Assembly (NCBI GenBank): GCA_963772225.1
Contig: CAVYWD010000005.1
Span: forward strand, 563,147 to 627,146
DNA: 64,000 nucleotides
Direction: 5' to 3'
Source of the DNA: CAVYWD01 sp963772225
Lineage (GTDB): Bacteria > Myxococcota > Myxococcia > Myxococcales > UBA5297
The notes under the pieces are model-generated. The model did not search any database. It saw nothing but the letters and a program-made list of their open reading frames with translations, and was not told the DNA's origin. The translations under genes were made by a program, and so were the position numbers. Shown in pieces: positions 8,862-21,226 of this stretch; the stretch's first letter is position 1, and each line of letters begins with the position of its first letter.

Positions 8862-9220
8862 GGTCTTCTCCCGATGATGTTCGCGAGCAGGGAACCACAG
8901 GCACCGGTCCGCGGGTATCGGTCAAGGGGCCGCATCTCTAAGGTCCACAGTTGCGGCTCCGCGTCTCACCACGTTTCCCCACATCGGGTTCCTTATCGCC
9001 TCGGCGGCTCGGTTGGTCGCCGGGGCTTGGCGGGGGAACGCCATCTCGGTCGCATTCAGCAAGGACCGGGCCGGGCACGGCCTCCCGGGATATCCCAGGG
9101 CGCAGCGGGGGAGCGGCTTCCGGCGGGTGGTGCGGCGAAGACCCCATTGGCCGCGGACCTGGCAACTATTTGCGGGGTCGGGAGTGACGCCAGGGTCTTG
9201 GGTGAACAGCTCGGCCGAGA

Positions 9221-9378
9221 AGCCTTTCTCGAAATTCGCTCGTCGGCTGTCGCAGTGCGACGGCGCGGGAGTCGAGTCCGGCACGAATACCTCACGCCTT
9301 CCTATTGCTATTCCTCGGAAAGTGAGCTGCCGTCGTAAGGGATCGCGGGCGCGCGCCGGCGGGTCTCCACCGCTTCTC
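9221..9378 (-). pseudogene. Decayed duplicate of part of the TIGR02270 gene
   Basis: About 158 bp here match 9613-9773 inside the intact TIGR02270 gene in the same orientation, at roughly 80% identity by eye. The shared translation includes EVFVPDS, then RRANFEKG. Upstream of this the fragment is in a different frame from the intact gene, and downstream of FEKG it diverges completely, so it cannot encode a TIGR02270 protein. A weaker match (GCGCAAAGGCC) continues towards 9440 after a short insertion. The remaining intergenic sequence from 8862 to 9220 shows nothing else I can name. Confidence 0.75.
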
Positions 9379-9445
9379 CCGCGGAAACCCTTGGTGGACG
9401 CGGCGTGGACGCGGCCTGCGCGCAAGCATCGGCGCAAAGGCCTTG

Positions 9446-10693
9446 TCAGGCGCAGCGATGAGGGAAGCGCTCGAGCTCAGCCGCACAGCCCTCCCAGTCG
9501 CCGTCGAAATGCGCGCGCAGCGACCGCTCCCAACGAGTGCGCAGATCCATCCTCGAGGAGAGATGCGGCGGCAGAAGCGACTCGGCATCCTTCCCCCGAA
9601 TCCATCGTGAGGAGCCTTTCTCGAAATTCGCTCGTCGGCCGTCCCAAAGCGACCGCGCGCGAGCCGAGTCCGGCACGAATACTTCGTCGCCTTCCTGTTG
9701 CTCCTCCTCGGAAAGTGAATCGCCGCCCTGCGCGATCGCAGGCACGCGCCGGCTGGTCTCCACCACTTCCCCTGTGATGCGCGCAAAGGCCGCCGCCGCT
9801 GCTGCAGCGCTCGAGGGCGGTTCCCTTTCCATGGCGAAGATCAGCAGCTCGACGCAAGCCGGGTGCCCAAAGCTCGCTAAGAGGTCGAAACGCGCCGGCC
9901 CGAGCGCGCGCTCGCGCCCCAGGCTCAATAACACCGGCAGATCCTCTGGGCCGCCGAGGATCGCCAGCATTCGGGAGGCCATGGCGTCCCGGCCGCGCGA
10001 CTGCTTCGCCTTGGAGCGGCAGTACTCCAGGAGCCAATCCTGCCGAGCCCACGCCGCGGCAATCAGCGCATCGCGCCGAACGTCCTCTTCCCCGTCCGCC
10101 GCCCCAGCCTGCAGCCACAGGCCGATTCCAGGGATTTCACGCGCTGCGCCCCCCATGGCGCCGGCTGCGCGAAAGCTCAGCCTCCGTGCCATCGGCTCGG
10201 ACGAGCGCCCCAAGGCTTGCAAGCGCCGCCCATCAACCTTCCGGCCATGGGCCGCCAGCGCGCACGCGATGCCAGCGGCGGCTCGGGGGTCGCTCGGCCA
10301 GGCCATTCGCGAGAGCACCGGAGCTACTTCTTCGAACGGCGCCAGGCACAACGCCTTCGCGAGACCCTCCAGCCCTTCGTCCGCCAGTCCCGGCAACGCC
10401 TCGGCGACCTCGCGCGCGGCCGCCTCCTCGCGCCGCCGCAATTGGACGAGACCGGCCGCGAGAGCATGGACGCCGTCGCCGAGCAGCCCCTCCGACAGGA
10501 TCTCGCCTGCGCGGTCGCCCGCGAGCGCGAGCGCGTCGGTGTGCGCATCGATTCGGGAGTCGAGCCGCTGCAGGCCGACGGAGTCGAGATCCAGCGATTC
10601 GAGAGCGCTCAGTCGCTGGCTCCAGAGGAACTCGAGCTCCGCCCAGTGCTCCGCCAAGATGTCGGGCTTCCAGTCCTCAGCATCGAGTAACAA
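9446..10693 (-). CDS. TIGR02270 family HEAT-like protein, islet B
   Basis: This intact 415-residue protein is built of Ala/Leu-rich helical repeats (ALAAHGRK, AAWARQDWLLEYC, LASFGHPACVELL), followed by an acidic linker with SLSEEEQQEGDEVF and a basic C-terminus with several Trp. The start is a TTG at 10693: AGGAG sits 8 bp upstream of it, and the nearby ATG at 10683 is out of frame. It is paralogous to the gene at the left edge. TIGR02270 proteins accompany T6SS spike genes but have no proven function; repeat-mediated protein binding is inferred. It is the last gene of islet B, 33 bp after DUF2169. A decayed partial copy lies just downstream. Confidence 0.85.
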   Translation of the reverse strand: MLLDAEDWKPDILAEHWAELEFLWSQRLSALESLDLDSVGLQRLDSRIDAHTDALALAGDRAGEILSEGLLGDGVHALAAGLVQLRRREEAAAREVAEALPGLADEGLEGLAKALCLAPFEEVAPVLSRMAWPSDPRAAAGIACALAAHGRKVDGRRLQALGRSSEPMARRLSFRAAGAMGGAAREIPGIGLWLQAGAADGEEDVRRDALIAAAWARQDWLLEYCRSKAKQSRGRDAMASRMLAILGGPEDLPVLLSLGRERALGPARFDLLASFGHPACVELLIFAMEREPPSSAAAAAAAFARITGEVVETSRRVPAIAQGGDSLSEEEQQEGDEVFVPDSARARSLWDGRRANFEKGSSRWIRGKDAESLLPPHLSSRMDLRTRWERSLRAHFDGDWEGCAAELERFPHRCA

Positions 10694-10726
10694 AGGATGA
10701 GCTCCTATCGAAAGCCTGAGCGAACG

Positions 10727-11731
10727 TCACTGCTCGAGCGACGTCACCTTGATCCACCGGAGGTCGGGCACTCGCCCCTGGACGACCTGGCGGGCCCGCC
10801 AGACCAGCGAGACCTGAAGCTTCTCGCAGTCGATGACGACGGTGTCGCAGCCGCAGGGCGGCACGATCCGGCTCGCGCCGAGCTTGACGATCACCTCCGG
10901 GCGAACGGAAGGCAGAGCGAATCGCAGCGCGCCCTCCGGTCTCATGCCCAGGATCTCCACGGCCTCCGCGCCGCGGATATGGCCTTGAATGATTTGATCC
11001 GGAGGAGCGACTTGGAAATAGCCCGAGTCGAAGTCGTCGGGCAAGAGTGGCATCCGCTCGGTCATCCAGCTCCCATCGTAGGTACCCGCGAGCTCCGGCC
11101 TGGGGCTCCAGGAGGGCGCGATGGGCCCCAGGCTCATGGGTTGGAGAATTTGCGTGGGCGACTTCATTGGGTCGCCCGGGTCTTCGAAATTGGGCAGCGA
11201 GCTGCCCTCAATCGGCCGGCGGGAGCGCTTGGCTCGAAATCCGATGCCGACCGGATTCGTCGCAAGGCGATCTTTCGCATCGGGGTTGCTGTCGTCGGTG
11301 CCGCCGTAGGCACGCTCGTAGAGGATGGGCATTTTGATGAAAGGCGAGGGCGGCGTCGCCCGCATCCCGAAGGCCCGGCGCTCCCAGACGCGGTCGCCCA
11401 CGGCCTTCAAGGCCTTTGAAAGGCCTGCGAGCTTGAGGCTCACGAAAGCTTCGGTGCGAGAACCAGGGGTCGGGAAGGCGCACCCGGTCACCAGGACGTC
11501 CGTCCCGGGCTTGGAAGGCGCCGTCTCCGCCGCGGCGGAAATGCTGGAGGTGGCGGGGTCGCCGTCATATTCGTCGGCCGTTCGAATCGGAGGCTGCTCG
11601 TCCAGGAGGGTGAGGCCTTTCTTGGTGATTCCGAAGGTCGCCTTCACCACGACCAAGAGATGCTCGAAGCCATCGCCTCCCATGCCGATGAAGCGGTCGG
11701 CCGCGAAGCGGGTGAGGTTGACGAGATCCAT
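10727..11731 (-). CDS. DUF2169 domain protein (T6SS-associated), islet B
   Basis: The 334-residue protein has the DUF2169 landmarks: VVVKATFGI near residue 27, YERAYGG, NPVGIGF, a LAGTYDGSW segment and a beta-rich C-terminus ending LRWIKVTSLEQ. Its closest relative in the window is the DUF2169 protein at 1492-2499. In other systems DUF2169 proteins are adaptors encoded with PAAR-like effectors. Here the likely client is the metallopeptidase-bearing DUF4150 protein two genes upstream. GGAG lies 8 bp before the ATG, and the gene follows the unknown protein gene by 16 bp, so it belongs to the islet B operon. Confidence 0.9.
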   Translation of the reverse strand: MDLVNLTRFAADRFIGMGGDGFEHLLVVVKATFGITKKGLTLLDEQPPIRTADEYDGDPATSSISAAAETAPSKPGTDVLVTGCAFPTPGSRTEAFVSLKLAGLSKALKAVGDRVWERRAFGMRATPPSPFIKMPILYERAYGGTDDSNPDAKDRLATNPVGIGFRAKRSRRPIEGSSLPNFEDPGDPMKSPTQILQPMSLGPIAPSWSPRPELAGTYDGSWMTERMPLLPDDFDSGYFQVAPPDQIIQGHIRGAEAVEILGMRPEGALRFALPSVRPEVIVKLGASRIVPPCGCDTVVIDCEKLQVSLVWRARQVVQGRVPDLRWIKVTSLEQ

Positions 11732-11747
11732 TCAGGCGCTCCGATGC

Positions 11748-12614
11748 TTACTTCCAGGCAGGCCAGGGGCCTTGGGGCTTGGTGATGGTGAGGGGGCCGA
11801 GGTCCATGAGGAGCTCGCCATCCGGGTTGCGAGGCACTCTTGAGCCAACCTTCACGAGCGTCAGATGGAGTGCGCCGCGATGGCGCCCGGGAACCAGATA
11901 GGCCTTCTTCGTCAAGGTCAGCTCGAGAGCTTCGTCGGGCTCGAGCCTGACCGCTGCACCGCTTGGCTTCGGCTTCCTGTTGGAGGGCGCCCAATGTACG
12001 CTTTGAGGCTTGAGGTCGGCCCATTGCTCGTCCTCTTCCTGCTCGCTGACGGCCTCGCGAAGCACCTGCAAGGTGAACGCATACTCCGATTGGAGGGGGT
12101 TTTCGATCTCGATGTAATCCGTCCCCGCATTTCGCAGCTTCACAGAGATTGAGAGGTTTTCGCCGGCTTCGGACTGTGGCTTCGACCAGCGCGCCTTCCC
12201 CGCGAGCACGTGGAAGGGATACTTTCTAAGCTCCTCTGCTAGCGTGTCGGTATACTGGGTGAACTCCTCGAGTTCGTGTGGCAAATCATGCTTACGATAA
12301 CAACAGAAGGCAGGATGCTTTTCGCCTTCAAAGAGCTCTCCGATGGTGATTGATGCCTCTCCAGGCATTAGGTTTCTTGCTCGCGGAAGACTTGTGTAGT
12401 TTATCTTGCGGAGAAGCTGCAGCGCGCGCGCCAGGAAACTAGGGGGCAATTCGGTTCGATAAATCCCTATCTCCTCTCTGTCTCCGAGATTGAAGGTGAG
12501 CCCAAGAAAACTCGGCTGTATGTCGGAGATCCGAAGTCTCATCTCTCCCGACAGAGACGGCAAGTCCCGGTAGTACGAGAGCGCGATGCACCTCCTTTCG
12601 GTTTCGCTGTTCAT
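11748..12614 (-). CDS. Unknown protein, candidate immunity partner of the metallopeptidase effector
   Basis: I do not recognise this family. An AGGAG 8 bp before the ATG at 12614 favours that start (288 residues) over the ATG two codons upstream. The N-terminal half is mixed alpha/beta with ERRCIALSYYRDLPSL and a segment containing CCYRKHDLPHE. The C-terminal half (about 145-285) looks like an immunoglobulin-like or protease-inhibitor-like beta sandwich: ISVKLRNAGTDYIEIENP, LEPDEALELTL and GRHRGALHLTL. No signal peptide is evident. Third-position GC is lower than in its neighbours, which is common for horizontally exchanged effector/immunity cargo. Its place directly after the effector suggests immunity; this is inference only. 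Confidence 0.75.
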   Translation of the reverse strand: MNSETERRCIALSYYRDLPSLSGEMRLRISDIQPSFLGLTFNLGDREEIGIYRTELPPSFLARALQLLRKINYTSLPRARNLMPGEASITIGELFEGEKHPAFCCYRKHDLPHELEEFTQYTDTLAEELRKYPFHVLAGKARWSKPQSEAGENLSISVKLRNAGTDYIEIENPLQSEYAFTLQVLREAVSEQEEDEQWADLKPQSVHWAPSNRKPKPSGAAVRLEPDEALELTLTKKAYLVPGRHRGALHLTLVKVGSRVPRNPDGELLMDLGPLTITKPQGPWPAWK

Positions 12615-12698
12615 CCCCATGTCTCCTGCGGTCGGTGCTGCGGCCGAGAGGTTTCATTGAAACGGCGGAAGTGCGTATGATGCGAGCGATGCTGTGTG

Positions 12699-14147
12699 CT
12701 AGATGTCCGCGAGAAGCTTGGTGTATCCGATGAAAGCTTGCTCATTTGAGTAGAACCACTCCTCAAAATCCTCGAAATGCCGCTGGAACAGCCTTCGGCC
12801 TCTGCCCATGAGGCTCGGTGGAACCTCCGCATGCATGCGCAGGCTATGGCACGCGCCGCCGGGGTACTCATCGAACATGCCGATGAGGTGTCCGAATTCG
12901 TGTGCGCGTACGGCGCCCTGTACTCCCCTTGTGCCTTCCCACCAAATGTTGGAATACCACCAGTTGGGCCCGCCCCAGTCGTTCGGGTCATTCGGGCCTT
13001 GGTGGAGCTTCACTTTCGGTCCAGGCCCTGGGCCAAATTCGCAGCGCACGCGGACAGGAAAGGCGCAACAGCCGTGCTGGCTCGGGCAATTGCAGCCATC
13101 GCCTCTTGCACAGTCTTCGCGATGTATCTTGAAACGCCTGTTCCAGACCTTCTCGATCTGGCGCTTCCAGTTCTTGAGCTGTCTTCTCGTTGGCTTCCAG
13201 CTCGCCGGCTCGGTGTCGAAGTCGATGCGGCGAGTCACGATGAGCTGGCCGTCCTTGACTTCGATGGAATAGCAATACTGCCATGTGTAGATTGTTTCCG
13301 TGGGCTCCCAGTCGTCGGAATAGTCGCTCAGCTTGTGCGCTATGGCGGTCCGAATCTTCGGCCCGACCATCTCCGGCGCCACGTCCTCCGCCGTCCGTAC
13401 CATCATCGCCTTGGGCGACCGCTTGACGCCCTTGTCGACCCATTCCTGCTCGGCGAGAAGATTCACCGTCTTCTCCCAGGGCCCGCGCCGCACCACCCAC
13501 CGGTGATTCGCATGATTCGCCTTGATGGGCACGCGAAGTCTCGCCGACAGGTCGTGCGTCGCGGAGTCCCTCGCCACGTCCACGGACAGCTCGTCCCCTT
13601 CCGTGAAGTTCTTCGTCCTCACCCGAAGCACGACCGGGTCGCCGCAGCACGCCTCTTCCGCAGTCCAGGAGAGGTCGGTCACCTCTTCCTCCTCCGGATC
13701 CTTGGGCGCCTGCTCTCCGGGCCCGTCGAGCACCACCGTATTCGCCTGAACTTCCGTGCCGGGACCCGTGTTCGTAGGCGAGCCCCCGTTCTGCAGCATG
13801 ATGTCGCTCAGGCGCATCACGCTCTCGCCTTCCACCTTGACGTCGAACGAGTAGGTCTTCGGGTAAGCTTTCCCCGAAATCTTGTTCGACACCACGCCCA
13901 TGGCACTGCCGGCCTCATCGCCCACGCTTTTCGCGAAGCAGGACGACTTGAGCATGACCGGGTTCCCGTTCATCGTGACGCTCGAGCTGCCATCCGCCGT
14001 GTCGGCCGACATCGCCGTGTTCGGGTAAGGAAGCGGAATCGGCCCCGCGGGCGCCGGCGTCTTGCACACGTCGGGGAAGATCATGCTCACGCCCCCGCTG
14101 TCCTTGTGCACCACGGTCAGGTTGTTGACGAGCACTGTCGCTGGCAT
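12699..14147 (-). CDS. PAAR-like DUF4150 protein with C-terminal metzincin-type metallopeptidase (T6SS effector candidate)
   Basis: Residues 1-130 form a PAAR-like DUF4150 domain (FPDVCKTPAP, PLPYPNTAMS, SSCFAKSVGDEAGS, FDVKVEGESVMR). Residues of about 160-250 look like a beta domain (VVLRVRTKNFTEGDELSVDV). The C-terminal third is a zinc peptidase. It has HEFGHLIGMFDE with H416, E417, H420 and D426 in the metzincin HExxHxxGxx(H/D) spacing, and SLMG with M447 as the likely Met-turn. A Cys cluster (CARGDGCNCPSQHGCC) precedes it. Tip plus hydrolase in one chain is the architecture of a specialised T6SS effector; the target is unknown. AGAGG lies 6 bp before the ATG. It starts 3 bp after the ketosynthase-like gene, and the next gene may encode immunity. 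Confidence 0.88.
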   Translation of the reverse strand: MPATVLVNNLTVVHKDSGGVSMIFPDVCKTPAPAGPIPLPYPNTAMSADTADGSSSVTMNGNPVMLKSSCFAKSVGDEAGSAMGVVSNKISGKAYPKTYSFDVKVEGESVMRLSDIMLQNGGSPTNTGPGTEVQANTVVLDGPGEQAPKDPEEEEVTDLSWTAEEACCGDPVVLRVRTKNFTEGDELSVDVARDSATHDLSARLRVPIKANHANHRWVVRRGPWEKTVNLLAEQEWVDKGVKRSPKAMMVRTAEDVAPEMVGPKIRTAIAHKLSDYSDDWEPTETIYTWQYCYSIEVKDGQLIVTRRIDFDTEPASWKPTRRQLKNWKRQIEKVWNRRFKIHREDCARGDGCNCPSQHGCCAFPVRVRCEFGPGPGPKVKLHQGPNDPNDWGGPNWWYSNIWWEGTRGVQGAVRAHEFGHLIGMFDEYPGGACHSLRMHAEVPPSLMGRGRRLFQRHFEDFEEWFYSNEQAFIGYTKLLADI

Positions 14148-14150
14148 CCG

Positions 14151-15242
14151 CTACCTCTCCGTCCCTTGCGAATACGGAAATATGCAGGCTGCAGCGCGCT
14201 CCCCGCGGTCGGAGACGCTCGCGATGAGCGCGCCGCCCGGTCCGCCGTAGCCGCGTTGAAAGGCGCGCACCGCAAGGCAAATCGAGATGGCGCCCGAAGC
14301 CGCGCCAGTGTCGCCCAGGCAATCGGCGGGGTGCCAAAGCTGCCACCCGTGCGGCAGCCCGCCCAGGCACCGCGTCTCCACCAGTGACCACTCCAGCGCT
14401 CGCCAGCGCTCTCCCGTTGCATCCATCAGCACCCGATGAAGCGAACCCCCGCCGCCGGCGCCTTCGATGGCGCCTCGCACCGCCCGGCTGAGCCCTTCGG
14501 CTCGAATGGGATGCTCGGGCCCCAACGGCACGTTCTCCTGCTCCAAGACGACGGAGGCGATGCGCGCAACCGGCGTCGCTCCCCTCGCGAGCGCGTCGAT
14601 CGACCGCTCCAGGACCAAGACGGCAGCGGCCTCGCCTGGCATCAAGCCGTCGGCGTGCCCCGGCACCTTCAGGCGGCCCTTGGAATAGAGCCACCTCAAG
14701 TACTCGCCGTGAAGGAGCGAATCGACTGCTTCGACAACCGCGATGTCGATGGTTCCGGCGAGCAGGTCGGCCGAGGCCCGCGCGACGGCGGCGAGCCCTC
14801 CGGCGTGGTCGAGCGAAATCAGCTCGACGCGGTCGGCCTGGGCTGGGGCGATACATTCCTCTCGGATGTCCTCCGCGAAATCCTGGAAGGATTCTTCGCT
14901 CACCCCGACGCGATCTCGATAGGGCGTGGCGACGTAGGCGCCCACTCGGAGATTCGGCTTCGACCGGCGCACCTCCGAGAGGTCGTACAGCTTCGCGCTC
15001 CAGAGCGCCTCGTGGACCGGCTGGGGCAGCAGGTCGTCGACCTTCTCCGTCCACGGCGAATCGCCGAGATCGGGCTCGAAATACGAGCCGACCGGGAGAT
15101 CGTCGTCGAAGAAGATGCCCAGGTGCGGGCTGGGTCGAAATCGGGCGCAGCCTGCCCTCACGGCGGAGGCGGTCTGCACGGCGTCGTTGCCGACCGGCGT
15201 GCGCGCTCCGAAGCCCGTGAGAGCGATGAACGGTCCCTCCAT
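14151..15242 (-). CDS. Ketosynthase-like protein, islet B (active site lost)
   Basis: This 363-residue protein has the thiolase-like fold signature: FIALTGFGARTPVGND at the start, DGLMPGEAAAVLVLER in the middle and LGDTGAASGAISICLAV near the end. The usual condensing-Cys motif is replaced by ISLDHAGGLAA, and the GHT histidine by GDT, so it should not condense acyl chains. The same losses are seen in the islet A paralog. Such proteins occur next to PAAR/DUF2169 genes in T6SS islets, where a structural or loading role is plausible but unproven. The DUF6484 gene ends 17 bp upstream and the effector starts 3 bp downstream. Confidence 0.82.
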   Translation of the reverse strand: MEGPFIALTGFGARTPVGNDAVQTASAVRAGCARFRPSPHLGIFFDDDLPVGSYFEPDLGDSPWTEKVDDLLPQPVHEALWSAKLYDLSEVRRSKPNLRVGAYVATPYRDRVGVSEESFQDFAEDIREECIAPAQADRVELISLDHAGGLAAVARASADLLAGTIDIAVVEAVDSLLHGEYLRWLYSKGRLKVPGHADGLMPGEAAAVLVLERSIDALARGATPVARIASVVLEQENVPLGPEHPIRAEGLSRAVRGAIEGAGGGGSLHRVLMDATGERWRALEWSLVETRCLGGLPHGWQLWHPADCLGDTGAASGAISICLAVRAFQRGYGGPGGALIASVSDRGERAAACIFPYSQGTER

Positions 15243-15259
15243 CGTTCACTCGCTTTCGG

Positions 15260-15508
15260 TCAATTGATCTTGACGCGGCTGCCTTTGATGCGGTTCGTCT
15301 CGCTGGCACTGCTCACGAGCTCAACGCCTTTGAGCACGATGCGGCCGTCGGCCGTCAGCGTGATGCTCGCCTTTCCGCAGCGGAGCACGATCTCTTTCTT
15401 GCCCTCGAGCACCACCCGCTCGCCGTCGGCTTCAACGTCGAGGACCGTCTGGAGCTTCTGCTCAGGCGAGCGAACCCGCTCAACGGGTTTCTGCTTGAAT
15501 CGGCTCAT
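15260..15508 (-). CDS. DUF6484 domain protein, islet B
   Basis: This 82-residue protein opens islet B. The first 30 residues are basic and Gln/Glu-rich. The rest carries the DUF6484 pattern: EIVLRCGKASITLTADGRIV, then an LKG strand and the terminal NRIKGSRVKIN. It matches the islet A protein at 1211-1495. Unlike in islet A, it lies upstream of the ketosynthase-like gene rather than after DUF2169, so gene order differs between the islets. No promoter can be named with confidence in the 287 bp upstream. Confidence 0.82.
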   Translation of the reverse strand: MSRFKQKPVERVRSPEQKLQTVLDVEADGERVVLEGKKEIVLRCGKASITLTADGRIVLKGVELVSSASETNRIKGSRVKIN

Positions 15509-15795
15509 GGCGTCCCTCTCCCTTGAATTCGCCAGAAGTGTAGGTTCTTTTAGCCAACTCCATCGTCCGCCGCAAGTCGCGTCGAAGGCGCCCGAGGCGC
15601 CCGCCGCAACCGCTTCGCCGCTGCGAGGCGCCTAGCCGGACTGTTCAAGCATCTTCGAGCCACATCGACGGTGCGTGGCCTACGGAATCTGCCAAGGACC
15701 GCCTTCGTCAACGACGAGGCCTCGTCGTCGCCGAGGAACCAAGCCCCTCGACTGCGCGGCTTCGGCGCTCCGCTCGGGGAGAAGAGAACGGAAGA

Positions 15796-18954
<3,159 letters not shown>

Positions 18955-19193
18955 GGAGCGAAAGCTAGAAGCCCTCAAGTACAACACGAGGAGCGGCGGC
19001 CGCCAAACGGGCGCCTCCGAAGCGGCGCTCCCGGGCTCTCGGGGAGATCTCGCCCGGCGGGCGCATCCCTACACCAGGGGCCCCCAAGCTGCAACCGAGG
19101 CCTGTTCGGAAGCGCCGGTTCTCGCTCACCAGGCGCCGCCTCTTCGGGCGGGGCGATTGAAACGGCGGCGCGCGATCCAAGCTTTCGCGGAGC

Positions 19194-20214
19194 ATGCGAT
19201 CCCGCCTGAGCGAGCGGCTTTCCGTGGAGCGCTGGGTCGACCCGTTGGACGTCGACACGCTCTGTGAGGACGTGCGGCGCGGCCTCGGCGCGCGGCCGTG
19301 CTGGCTCCCGTCCAAGCACCTCTACGGCGGCGCCGGGAGTCGCCTCTTCGAGCAGAATCTGCGAGCTGCCGGAGTACTACCCGACCCGCGTGGAGGCCCA
19401 AGTGCTGCGGGCCGTCGCCAGCGGGGTGGCGCGGCACGTTCGCCCCCACACCATCGTGGAGCTGGGCAGCGGCTCGGCCGTCAAGACGCGTCTCTTGCTC
19501 GACGAGATCGGCCGGCTCGGCTCCCGGGCGACCTACGTGCCGCTGGACATCAGCGAGGAGGTCCTGGAGGCGAGCGCCCGCGCGCTGCTCGAGCTCTACC
19601 CGTGGCTGTCCGTTCGCGCGGTGGTCGCCGACTTCGAGCGCCCCCTGGCCGGCCTGCCGCGCGGCGACGGCGTGCTCCTCGTCTTTTTGGGCGGCACCCT
19701 CGGGAACTTCGAGGAGGAGGCCTGCGAGCGCTTCCTCGCCCATCTGGCGGCCTCACTGGGGCCCGGGGGGACGCTCCTGGTGGGCACCGACATGGTGAAG
19801 GACCCCGCGCGCATCGAGCGCGCCTACAACGACTCGCGGGGGGTCACCGCGCGCTTCAACCTGAACGTCCTCACCCTCATCAACCGGCGGCTCGGCGCCG
19901 ACTTCGACCTCGGGCAGTTCGAGCACCTGGCCTTCTTCGACGAGGCGCGGGCGCGGATAGAGATGCACCTGCGCGCGCGGCGCCCCGTGCGCGCCCGGGT
20001 GCCGGCCGCGGGCCTCACCGTCCATCTGGCGCCCGGGGAGACCATCCGCACGGAGATCAGCCGCAAGTTCACCCCCGAGTCCGGGGCGGCGCTCTTCGAG
20101 CGGGCCGGGTTCTCGCTCGCGGCCCGGTTCGCGCCGAAGGACGGCGAGTTCAGCCTGTGGCTCGCGCGGGTCGCGGACCCTGGCGAGCCCGCGGGCGCTC
20201 AGCCCCTTGCCTAA
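19194..20214 (+). CDS. egtD: EgtD-type L-histidine N-alpha-methyltransferase, single-base frameshift
   Basis: The N-terminus starting at ATG 19194 reads LSERLSVERWVDP and ends at ...GSRLFEQ. The rest lies in the next frame (CELPEYYPTRVEAQVL onward, stop at 20214). Removing one A from the AA at 19356-19357 joins them into LFEQICELPEYYPTR, about 339 residues, the normal size. SAM-binding VELGSGSAVKTR, the GTLGNFEEE loop, FNLNVL and a late TEISRKF (the Glu and Ser that contact histidine in EgtD) are all present. EgtD makes hercynine, the first step to ergothioneine. No egtB is seen nearby. Either the gene is broken or the base is a sequencing error. Confidence 0.82.
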
Positions 20215-20305
20215 ACGCGCGCCGCCCCTGTAGAGCTTCGGGCGCGGCGCCGCGCACCTTTGCAGAGGGAGAAGAGGACGCTCGGGCGGGCCGACGAGAC
20301 CCCCC

Positions 20306-21226
20306 ATGAGCCCGTCCACCTCGCCCATTCTGTGGATCGCCTTCGGGGCCGTGGTCCTCGCCAGTTTGGCGTTGGACCTCGGGGTCCACCGGCGGCATCC
20401 CCGGCCGCCCACGGCGGGCCAAGCGGCGAAGTGGGCCGCGCTCTGGGTGGCGGTCGCCGTGGCTTTCGGCGCCGGGGTCGCGCCGTTCATCGGCGGCGCC
20501 CGCGCCACCGACTACTTCACCGCCTGGCTCCTGGAGAAGGCGCTCTCGGTCGACAACCTCTTCGTCTTCATCGTCCTCTTCACGTTCTTCAAGATCCCCG
20601 TCGAGCTGCAGCGGCGGGTACTGTTCTGGGGCATCTTCGGGGCCCTGGCGCTGCGCGCGCTCTTCATCTTCATGGGCGTCGCGCTGCTGCACCGCTTCCA
20701 CTTCCTCACCTACGCCTTCGGCGCCTTCCTGCTCTACACCGGCGCCAAGCTCCTGTTCGGGCATGGCGAGGAGGTCCACCCCGACCAGAGCCTCGCCTAT
20801 CGGCTCGTCCGCCGCACCCTGGCCATCAGCGAAGACCTGTCACAGGGGCGCTTCTTCGTGCGCGAGGGCGGCCGCCTGAAGGCCACCCGGCTCTTCGTGG
20901 TGCTGGTGGTGGTGGAGGCGACCGACGTGGTCTTCGCGGTCGATTCCATCCCCGCGGTGCTGGCGGTGACCTCCGACCCGTTCGTCGTCTACACCTCGAA
21001 CATCTTCGCCGTGCTGGGCCTGCGCGCGCTCTACTTCCTGCTGTCGAGCGCCATGGTGCGCATCCGCTATTTGAACGTCGGCCTGGCGGCGGTGTTGGGC
21101 TTCATCGGCGTGAAGATGCTGCTCGCCGACGCCTTCCAGCTGCCGCCCCTGTTGTCCCTCGCCGTCGTCGCCGGGCTGCTGCTCGCGTCCGTTGTCGCCT
21201 CGCTCTTCGCCGATCGCCGCAGGTGA
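20306..21226 (+). CDS. TerC family integral membrane protein
   Basis: The 306-residue protein has nine or so hydrophobic segments. It carries the TerC signatures: TAWLLEKALSVDNLFVFI, with the acidic Glu and Asp in the first signature, and EATDVVFAVDSIPAVLAV in the second. FVVYTSNIFAVLGLRALYF follows. TerC/Alx-type proteins are implicated in metal export, especially manganese, and in metalation of secreted proteins; some relate to tellurite resistance. The length and signature order fit the Alx-like subgroup. It lies 91 bp downstream of the egtD-like gene on the same strand. I looked for a yybP-ykoY riboswitch in that gap and saw none. Confidence 0.93.
   Translation: MSPSTSPILWIAFGAVVLASLALDLGVHRRHPRPPTAGQAAKWAALWVAVAVAFGAGVAPFIGGARATDYFTAWLLEKALSVDNLFVFIVLFTFFKIPVELQRRVLFWGIFGALALRALFIFMGVALLHRFHFLTYAFGAFLLYTGAKLLFGHGEEVHPDQSLAYRLVRRTLAISEDLSQGRFFVREGGRLKATRLFVVLVVVEATDVVFAVDSIPAVLAVTSDPFVVYTSNIFAVLGLRALYFLLSSAMVRIRYLNVGLAAVLGFIGVKMLLADAFQLPPLLSLAVVAGLLLASVVASLFADRRR

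Noticed and set aside
20215..20305. yybP-ykoY (manganese) riboswitch before terC
   Set aside because: The 91-bp gap is too short for a full aptamer plus expression platform, and the conserved loop sequences are not there.
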